Shown piece after piece: positions 49,401 to 61,334 of a stretch of 64,000 nucleotides of DNA (position 1 is the stretch's first letter; each line of letters begins with the position of its first letter). The translations under genes were made by a program, and so were the position numbers. The notes below the pieces were generated by a model. The model was not told the DNA's origin. It saw nothing but the letters and a program-made list of their open reading frames with translations, and made no database searches. Source of the DNA: Antedon mediterranea (Eukaryota > Echinodermata > Crinoidea > Comatulida > Antedonidae); the NCBI RefSeq assembly GCF_964355755.1, contig NC_092671.1, forward strand, positions 38,519,304 to 38,583,303, read 5' to 3'.

Positions 49401-51593
49401 CCGAGAAGACTTGTTCCACCACCAGAAGTAGGAGCGAGTCGGCCTTGAAGCCATGCCGATATTGTTGGCTTTTAGGTACAGTAAATGGTGCCCCTGCCTT
49501 AACCGCTCAGCTATTTGACTTTATTATGGTGGTTGTGGTATGATAAAGTAAATTATGTTTTATAATGCAGGAATTGCTCTACAACAAACATTTATATGTG
49601 GATAGCAGTAAAATAGAAGGACTTGGATTTCAATATAAACACCCTAACTTGACAATTGAAACATTAAGAGAGGTAATAATATTACATATTTATTCACAAA
49701 TTTTAATATACATTTTACAATGCTATTTATGATAATACTTTATAATGATAAATATATGAATATTAAGTTTGCAAGAAAATAGAGATCAGTGGCATAACTG
49801 GCTAACCCAGGGGCCCCCTGAGCAGGGTCTGGAGGAATAAAAAGGCATTAAAATATGTAAAAAAAAAGGCTAAAAACTCCAAAAGCCTCCAGCAGAGGGC
49901 CACTTACCCTCTCTAAACAAGGGGCCTAGGGCCTCTGCATTATGCCACTGATAGGGGCATATGTATTGATTTGAGTGAAGAGTTGAATTTGGGTGATGTG
50001 AATATTGACATGAATAAAGCAACTTAATGAGTCTTAAGTTAGCTGTGGGTAACCTAGGATTTTGGGTTGATAAGCTAAAATGTGAATGTGATGTGCCCAT
50101 ATATGGGCATGATGATGTCATATCACTACCATATTTGGGCATATCACTACCATATTTGGGATCATTACACTTGTTTTATCAAACTAGTTTGATAGTGTAG
50201 ACACAGCCAGTGGCGTATCCAGGATTTTGAAGTTGGGGGGCCGGGAATTGCCAATTTGCCGACAAAATTGGTGTCATTATCTGTAGGCCTACATACACCT
50301 GATCAATATATGTTCTAGGATTGCATAGTCATATTGTCTTATATGGATAACGATGCAAAAAAAAACCAAACCAACATTATCTGTTAGTATGTTGTATTCA
50401 TATTACAATAAAGAAAGAATTAGGAAAATCTGACTTGTAGTTTTCGAAATATAGGGTCTAAAACATCGCCGAAAATGATCGTTTTTAGCCACGAAAGAAG
50501 TAAAACAATTTGCGGCCTTAGTCGACAATCCTATTAACTACGCCATTTTTGGTTAAAATAATTACATATAATTACGTTTTTTAGTAATTTATTTTATATA
50601 TCACCATTGGAAATATCAATAAAACATGTTATTAAATGCTTATAAAATATATAAAGTTGTTTACTTAACGAAATTCGGGCAAATTCATTGCTCTAACTTT
50701 GTGTAGTAACGATCATGGTACACGCGCGAGAGAAAACATTCCGCTGCGGGTGATTCGCATCCACCAATCAAATCAGCTAGAATCCAAAATCATTCAACCG
50801 TGAGCAATGCCAATCGCGAGAAAGCTCAGCTTTGATTGACGTTATATCACAAAATGGTTGAGCCTCACGGAATATTCTGTTCCAAAAATGAAATACATGG
50901 ATATTTTTTATGGTATGTGTGCTTTTTCTTTAAAAATTTTGAATAATAAAGGCTCATATTGAGAAAAAAAAAACGGGTTTTTGGCACTTATAATAAATAT
51001 ATCTTAGACAAAAAAGCACATGGCATGTGGAACTATTTAATCTTAGCGTAGGAAGACATACAAATCCCAGGTCATGAGAGGCTCAACTGCAAAAACAAGG
51101 TTGAATAGGGTAAGGTCAAAGACTTTTGAGTAAACAATCTACCGCGTACGGCCGTACGTACGTGCTAGGTAGTACGATATTTTTACCACATTTTTTACGT
51201 GTTTCGTTAGATGTAATGAAAATAAAAAATAGTTGATCTGAAGGGATCAATGATATGATATGTAAATAAACAAACACTCAAAAGAATTATGTTTACAGTT
51301 CAATTATTGTCGGAAAAATAGTTTATTTTTTTCCCCGGCACCTTAATTTTCCGATGAACGCGATGATGTGCCGACGTACACGAAATCAGGGGGGGCCATT
51401 GAGCAAATGGAAATATTGTTATACCCCTCTATTGTAATGCTGCGTGACTATAAGCAATAACACTGAATATAACTGAATTTGTCAAATAGGCTTTAATTTA
51501 TGTTGTGTATCAAATATCTATTTTGATTCTTGTTTTCAGATTGTGAAAGATTATGTAGATATGGGAATATTTCCAAAAACGTTGGTACCATAG
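37423..51593 (+). CDS. extended SDR / NAD-dependent epimerase-dehydratase-like protein (12 exons)
   Basis: Exons 37423-37444, 38473-38531, 39263-39319, 41761-41809, 42391-42485, 43487-43600, 46788-46879, 48108-48349, 48628-48713, 48991-49104, 49571-49672 and 51540-51593 have GT/AG borders and join in frame to 1086 nt (361 residues). The N-terminus MKVLILGGCGFIG carries GxxGxxG (Gly7/10/13), and VRVADK ends beta 2 with Asp32, which favours NAD(H). INLAAETKYG and the VSTAQVY strand (Ser123) follow the extended-SDR order, then IIVRPAIVYG. At the YxxxK position the sequence reads V-S-R-Y-K (147-151), so the catalytic Tyr is replaced by Val. No signal peptide or membrane segment is seen, so it is probably cytosolic. 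The substrate is unknown. It is transcribed away from Gli. Fold identification is secure; enzymatic activity is doubtful. Confidence 0.93.
38690..38800. repeat. GGATCCAGGATTTTGA-type element end
   Basis: GACGGATCCAGGATTTTGA, a run of about 16 G, then GAAATGAAGTGCTGA and CTTAATT. The same words occur at about 34170-34260, and GTATCCAGGATTTTGAAG at about 50215. A dispersed family, superfamily unknown. Confidence 0.55.
40075..41005. mobile_element. 931 bp TIR element with about 40 bp perfect ends
   Basis: The left end AACGCCCGTATTCTTAAACC and onward to TAGTTCGA is matched without a mismatch by the reverse complement of the right end. The flanks read ACT on both sides, a possible 3 bp target duplication. 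The interior repeats GACTAAAT and GTCGAACT words near the ends but has no transposase. It lies in intron 3 of the dehydrogenase-like gene. Confidence 0.9.
41171..41327 (-). mobile_element. family A MITE
   Basis: TTA-AGCTCTGTTTACACTATC on the left, GTAGACAGAGCA-TAA on the right, with an unusually diverged core (AACATTGTAATGGGGTG). Confidence 0.75.
41880..42236. mobile_element. 357 bp TIR element with TTA duplication
   Basis: GGGCTTATTCAGACCTACAG and AGTTATGCTTTTGT on the left face ACAAAAGCATAACTCATGGA and CTGAACATACCC on the right. TTA directly flanks both sides (41877-41879 and 42237-42239), as in PIF/Harbinger elements. It lies 70 bp after exon 4 of the dehydrogenase-like gene. Confidence 0.85.
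42518..43421 (+). repeat. tandem array, 45 bp unit, about 20 copies
   Basis: The unit reads ATTTACATTAGTTTTAATAA, TTTAAATATAATAA, TTGATTGATCG. Two sites vary between copies (TTAAATATA or TTAACTATA; GATCGA or GATTGA) in a partly alternating pattern. It fills the intron between exons 5 and 6 of the dehydrogenase-like gene. Confidence 0.97.
43652..43735 (+). repeat. dispersed repeat, also at 9608-9665
   Basis: ACTTGCTTGATG, TGGGTCGGTTA and AAGCTAAATA-TAGCTTATAT are shared in the same order. It directly adjoins the LINE piece at 43736 and may be its 3' UTR. Confidence 0.55.
43736..43995 (-). pseudogene. LINE reverse-transcriptase ORF C-terminal fragment
   Basis: The minus strand encodes RVVDSWNSLPSNVV followed by LNLFKSLLNDHWKSL, the typical closing region of CR1/L2-clade ORF2 proteins, ending in TAA. 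The rest of the element is absent. It lies in intron 6 of the dehydrogenase-like gene, antisense to it. Confidence 0.7.
44013..44057 (+). mobile_element. family A MITE, left terminus only
   Basis: Only TTA-CGCTCTGTCTACACTATC to TATGTGACAAAAAAA remains, 70 bp before a complete copy. Confidence 0.7.
44129..44289 (+). mobile_element. family A MITE
   Basis: Left end TAA-AGCTATGTCTACACTATC. Two ACCATAT-TGGGC units. The right end stops at GATAGTGTAGAAAA, so the last bases of the terminus are changed. Confidence 0.85.
44781..44958 (-). mobile_element. family A MITE, TTA duplication
   Basis: TTA-AGCTCTGTCTACACTATC and AAGGCT-TTA. The left arm has the extra word CTACTTTAG before TTTGACC, and the right terminus has a 6-base insertion (ATACTA). 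Confidence 0.85.
45335..45596 (+). mobile_element. LINE 3' end with TTGAA tail
   Basis: Closes with CCATCTTAAATAAATGTATT followed by ATTGAATTGAATTGAATTG, the usual CR1-like 3' terminus. No coding sequence is left. Confidence 0.55.
45859..46039. mobile_element. 181 bp Tc1/mariner-like MITE, TA flanks
   Basis: TA-CAGTCAATTCTACCAATACC on the left, with GTATTGGTAGAG and then AGAGAGTTGACTG-TA on the right. An end of the same family, AGAGTTGACTGTA, is at about 14127-14139. Confidence 0.65.
46252..46412 (-). mobile_element. family A MITE
   Basis: TAA-AGCTCTGTGTACACTATC on the left, GTAGACAGACCT-TTA on the right. Two AAATATGGT units, the first reading GGTTGTGAT. Confidence 0.85.
46607..46752 (+). 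mobile_element. family A MITE, TAA duplication, 36 bp before exon 7
   Basis: TAA-AGCTATGTCTACACTATC to AGACCT-TAA. It ends 36 bp upstream of the exon 7 start, within the range where branch point and pyrimidine tract lie. Confidence 0.85.
47093..47252 (+). mobile_element. family A MITE
   Basis: TAA-TGCTCTGTCTACACTATC on the left, TGGACAGAGCTT on the right. Two full core units. Confidence 0.85.
47881..47944 (+). repeat. second copy of the 19276-19341 repeat
   Basis: TCTGACGTAATT, GGTACTTTATA and TAAGTACATTGAGAATAA. Here it directly adjoins a tRNA-like sequence, suggesting it is the 3' body of a SINE whose head follows on the minus strand. Confidence 0.6.
47945..48035 (-). mobile_element. tRNA-like SINE head
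   Basis: On the minus strand, GCTGGCTCGGACATC is followed about 50 bases later by the B box GGGTTCGAGCCCC. It has tRNA promoter form but lacks a proper acceptor stem. It lies 70 bp before exon 8 of the dehydrogenase-like gene. Confidence 0.55.
48358..48503 (+). mobile_element. family A MITE starting 8 bp after a splice donor
   Basis: TTA flanks both ends. The exon 8 donor is GTGAGT at 48350-48355, so the element begins just beyond the donor consensus. Confidence 0.9.
48824..48960 (+). mobile_element. family A MITE, TAA duplication, 30 bp before exon 10
   Basis: TAA-AGCCATGTCTATACTATC to AACAGAGCT-TAA. It lacks the usual GTGATGTGCCC word. It fills nearly all of the 277 bp intron 9 that is not splice signal. 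Confidence 0.85.
49285..49520 (-). mobile_element. tRNA-derived SINE, copy 2
   Basis: Reverse-complement relative of 20254-20591. It shares GGGGTAACCCCTACTCGTTTC, GTTCTTTAAAGTG, GGACCTATGGTTTATAGTCC, TTATCCGAGAAGACT and the A-box region near CCTTAACCGCTCAG. Confidence 0.75.
49788..49953. mobile_element. 166 bp MITE with ATCAGTGGCATAA ends
   Basis: ATCAGTGGCATAACTGGC on the left and GCATTATGCCACTGAT on the right are inverted. GGGGCC words sit inside both ends. Confidence 0.8.
50073..50208 (+). mobile_element. family A MITE, left terminus lost
   Basis: The core is intact (GTGATGTGCCCATATATGGG, two ACCATATTTGGG units) and the right end reads GATAGTGTAGACACAGCC. The left terminus is replaced by GATAAGCTAAAATGTGA. 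Confidence 0.8.
50210..51420. repeat. probable 1.2 kb transposon remnant in the last intron
   Basis: It begins AGTGGCGTATCCAGGATTTTGA and GTTGGGGGGCC, the form of other element ends in this window, and near 51385 shows CAGGGGGGGCCATTGAG. The interior is more CpG-rich than its surroundings and has no recognised protein. The borders are uncertain. Confidence 0.4.
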
Positions 51594-52019
51594 CAGTGTA
51601 TACGATGAGTACAACCGATTTACATATTCTGAGCTTTGAAATAACACAAAAACAACTTTACAAATTAATTTTTCAAGCTATAAATATTTGTGGTATATTG
51701 AGAAACTAAGGGTTTTTTAATATGCACCAACTAATATTGTAAGTTTTACTTGAAATAGGGAAATAAGGGTATTCTTAATATTGCCAATATGAATGATTTT
51801 AAACATAATATACATCATAATCTCTGACCTATAAACTGTACACGATTATTACAACAAAATATTTACTATTTTTATCAATTCAATAATCTAAATAAATTAT
51901 AGAAAACCACTGAATTTGGTTAAACAGACTAAATTATTAATAAGTATTAAGAAAAGAATAAATATTTGTTAATTGTTAAATTTAGTTAAAATTATGTATG
52001 TTTTTCTATGACTTCCTAT

Positions 52020-52213
52020 CACTACACTATCAAAGTTAATGTGACAAAGAAATGTGAAATGTGAAAGTGATGTGTCCACAATATGGACACAATGAATCAT
52101 ATTTCTACCATATTTGGGTATATCACTACCATATTTGGCCATATCACTACCATATTTGGAACGTCACACTTTATTTTTGTCAAATTAGTTTGATAGTGTA
52201 GACACAGATTTTA
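52020..52213 (+). mobile_element. family A MITE, longest core
   Basis: Three core units (ACCATATTTGGGT, ACCATATTTGGCC, ACCATATTTGGAA) and a small duplication ATGTGAAATGTGAAAG in the left arm. Right end GTAGACACAGAT-TTTA. Confidence 0.8.
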
Positions 52214-53160
52214 CTCATTATCTATCGAATAAGCAACACTGAGGCTTTTGCTCTTTTTGAGAAAACAAATTGAAAACAAGTAGTTAGTGATAAGCATTCA
52301 AATATTTTATATTTTTATTTTATATATTACTTCAATAGGGTATATATATTGGAGTGGAGTTAAGTATAAAAACAATTCACATTACTAATAATGTTTAAAG
52401 ATTAATCTATGGGACATCAATTAAATAGCCAATTTTATTTCTTCTCTGAAAATGTATACCCATTTTCGTGTATGGAATAATTCTATGCCCATATTAGTAA
52501 TTACAATGTATGAATACTATTTATTATATTTATTAACATTGCATCTTGATTGATTTATATATAAATATGTATACTTTTTCTGATGATCTTTTAATATTTC
52601 TGTTTATTATGAACTGAATGCTTCCAAATGTTTAATTAAATCTGTTTTTTTAAGTAATACATCTTGGTGAAATTTGTAATATAACAACTATTATTATAAT
52701 CAGTAATGAAATAATGAATTAGTATAGTGGTACACTGTGCAATATCATATACAGAAATTTAATTTTGAACTTGTATTCTTGTAAGTATCTTATTTTGTAA
52801 GTTTTGCAATCTTCTGTTGTAGTTACTCATTCAATTTTGCTGATACAGTGTATCTGAATTTCAGTATAAAATGTAAGCTTTTACTTAGACACACTCTTTC
52901 TATGACCCGGGTTATTACGACAATAATTGTTAGCCCTTGAAATTGAAGGTAATTTAAGACCAATACTATTTATGATGATGATGTAATGATGAATATAATG
53001 CCAATTTATGAGACAATGTCAAATCTAATTTCAAAGACCAATATTTTTTTATGAAGTGAATGGATTATTTATGCACTGCTTATGGGTAATTTAAGACCAA
53101 TACTATTTTGGATGTCAGTTTAATTTCAATGAACAATATTTTTTTATGAAATAAATGGAT

Positions 53161-53325
53161 TAAAGCTCTGTCTACACTATCAAACTTTATGTGACAAATA
53201 AATGTGATGTGCCCAAATATGGAAGTGATATGCACAAATATGGTAGTGCTATGACATCATGTCCATATACTGGCACGTCATACTTTTTTTGTCACATAAA
53301 GTTTGATAGTGTGGACAGAGCTTTA
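53161..53325 (-). mobile_element. family A MITE, both termini well kept
   Basis: TAA-AGCTCTGTCTACACTATC and TGGACAGAGCT-TTA. The inverted arms CTATCAAACTTTATGTGACAAA and TTTGTCACATAAAGTTTGATA extend about 40 bp. Confidence 0.9.
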
Positions 53326-53882
53326 GATTTGCTATTCTGGCTTATGGGTAATTTAAGCCCAATACTATTTTGGATGTTATGTAATCATGTAATTACAATG
53401 ACCAATATTTTTTTTATAAAATGTTTGGATTATGAATTTCTATTTATGCACTGCTTATGAATATATTTCAATCTGTTTATTTATGCAAAAAATATATATT
53501 CATTTTTACTGCTTTATAAATGAATGCGACTAAGTTTAAGAAACACAGAAGTTATGATACAAATACGACGGACAAAGAAAATAAAGTACTGATATACGAT
53601 CCAGTGACGTTTTGTAAGTTATTTTAATTTAGTAACACAATTAAACAAATTTAAAAATATTTATTTCATCAAATGCTATACAAACAATACAGAGCATAAA
53701 ATGAGGACCAACCTAGGATTAAACTTGTCTCAGTTGGGCCTTTACCCCAAACATGACACGCATATAAATACTAATGCTTGATTTAGTGTGTTCAACATAA
53801 GTAACCAAACAACAACATATAAATATTCTATTCGTCTTAAATCTTATATATAGTAAGCTGTCTGTAATTCATATCATTGGTT

Positions 53883-54209
53883 AAAGGCATTGTGTCTTCC
53901 TAAACAATTTTTTTTTTCAATTTTTTTTTAATATACCATTTTAATATCACATAATAGTAATAATAATAATAATTTACTTTGACCAAAAACTGGATCGAAA
54001 AAAAAAATTATTTACCTGAAAAAATATTTAAATTGTCTGACAAAGGTTTTTGGTTAAAATTAAAGTTTCTTTTTGTCTTTTTATAAGTGAACTAATTTTT
54101 TTTTTTTTTTTACAGAAGTGACTAACTTTATTAAAACTGCAAAATGGCCTATTTAAAGTCTGATTATTAATCTTTATTTTTCATGTTTTTGGGGGACAAT
54201 ACATCTTGT
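53883..54209 (-). mobile_element. family B MITE copy 5
   Basis: From AAGGCATTGTGTCTTCC to GGGGGACAATACATCTTG. It includes TTTATTAAAACTGCAAAATGGCC, also present in copy 4. Confidence 0.7.
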
Positions 54210-54259
54210 TCCTTTTTACCCATGTCAGTATAGATATTTGATTGAATGTAACAATGTTT

Positions 54260-54716
54260 GCTGTGTTAATTGGACAAAGAAAGAAATAATAATATATATA
54301 ATCACCAGCATAATCCATTATGGTGCGATTTTAATGTAAAAACTATAAAGTCATTACAGGTCTGTTATAATAACGCACTTAGAAAGATTTTAAGACGCTC
54401 AAGGAGCTGTAGTGCTAGTGCTATGTTTGTTGATAACCATGTTCCCTCCTTCTATGAGTACATTCGGAAATCAATTTTTTGTTTCAAAACAAAAATTGAA
54501 AAAAGCTGTAATACTTTAATTACATGTATTTTTTCTCGTATTCTAAAAGATTCAAAGTTGCATAGAAAATGGACAGAACTTTTGTATATTTAATCTCATG
54601 TATACTTTTACGTGTGTTAACTAGTATCAGTATAGCCATAATAATGTGTTGTTTTTGTAAACTTTATGTGTTTCATATGGACAGTTTGTCTGAAATAAAG
54701 TTGAATTGAATTAGTA
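54260..54716 (+). pseudogene. CR1-like LINE 3' fragment with ORF2 C-terminus
   Basis: 54270-54590 encodes LQVCYNNALRKIL, RSCSASAMFV and VPSFYEYIRKSI, the late region of CR1/Rex-type reverse-transcriptase proteins. It is followed by a short UTR ending AAATAAAGTTGAATTGAATT. The upstream part is missing. It ends 235 bp before the esterase start codon, so it could supply promoter sequence. Confidence 0.75.
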
Positions 54717-54951
54717 AGTACAGGCCTGCTGCGTAAGTGTATTTTAAGCAAACAAAATGAAACGGTTGTTATCTTAAGGTAATCTTTATACCAAATCATT
54801 AACATAATACTTTGATAACTCTGTGATCTTACCGTTTTATCAGTCAAAGTCCATACCAATAAATAACCCATATATCAGCGATTTCTAAATTAAACCACTA
54901 CTGTGCGCATTTAAAGTCGGAGTGCAAAAGTTGTTGTTGTTGTAAAAGAAA

Positions 54952-60481
<5,530 letters not shown>

Positions 60482-60584
60482 AACGATCAATTTCTGTACG
60501 CGCAAACATTGGCGTTTGCTATTAAAAAATCTAATATAAAATTTAGATTTCTAAACTTTGTTTTCCACCGTTTAATCAGTAGAG

Positions 60585-60590
60585 AATAAA
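60585..60590 (+). promoter_or_regulatory. polyadenylation signal of the first esterase
   Basis: AATAAA 104 bp after the TGA stop, followed by T-rich and G-containing sequence. Another AATAAA occurs near 60631. Confidence 0.55.
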
Positions 60591-60774
60591 TGTACTAACG
60601 CAATAGTTTGGTTGTAATACAGTATACACAAATAAATATATTTTATGTACAAAATGAGCAGGTATTTGTCTCTTACAAAATATTAAACAATATACGGTAC
60701 AACATACTGCTAGCCTATCTGTATTTGTTAAATCTGAATAAACAGAATAGTAAAAAAATAGTTTAAGATACTAT

Positions 60775-60869
60775 GATATGCCCATATATGGACATGATGA
60801 TGTCATATCACTACCATATTTGGGCACATCACACTTTTTTTTTTATCAAACTAGTGTAGACAGAGCTTC
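60775..60869 (+). mobile_element. family A MITE, left third missing
   Basis: Starts inside the core at ATATGCCCATATATGG, with one ACCATATTTGGG unit. The right end TAGTGTAGACAGAGCTT lacks the usual TTTGA before it. Confidence 0.75.
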
Positions 60870-61334
60870 AGATAATGTCTTTGAAGCGAATATGAATTGA
60901 AAAGAAGTGTAGACGTGTTTCTAGTATGGGTACAAATTTTATAAAGCAAAATATGAATGTATGCCTATTGTTATTTCTTCAAACGTAGGCCCTACATAAA
61001 ATATCTGGCTAATTAATATTCTAGAAAATATCTATATAAAGCCTATAAAAATAGTATATAAAGTATATAACACCCATCTACATTGGGACTACTTATACCA
61101 TAATCTGGCATGACCTCAAATGGGTACAATGGTTAATTGCACGACCCAAAATTAAATGATAACCCAGTCGTCATTAGTGCATGGTACTCTTCAGACTTGT
61201 AGACAAATTAATGTTATCGGTACTAGGTAAGCTAAATTGTAAGCACTCTCTGATTATTATCATTCAGAAGCTTAGAGAGAGAGCGTATGGTCTGATCTTT
61301 TATTCAAGCTACTTCACAAAAGATATCCAAAAAT

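Larger units (their letters stand above)
51594..54951. other. 3' UTR and intergenic region between dehydrogenase-like and esterase genes
   Basis: AATAAA at 51957-51962 could end the upstream transcript. The rest holds family A copies (52020, 53161), a local repeat of AATTTAAG-CCAATACTATTTTGGATG (53088 and 53350), a family B copy and a LINE 3' end. No other gene is seen. Confidence 0.5.
60482..61334. other. intergenic region between the two esterases
   Basis: A polyadenylation signal AATAAA is at 60585-60590. A partial family A copy is at 60775-60869. No TATA box is obvious before the second gene. No other gene is seen. Confidence 0.6.

Noticed and set aside
46281-53460. Recurring short peptides with KYGSDM words
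   Set aside because: They come from the ACCATATTTGGGCATATC core of family A elements and carry no independent coding signal.
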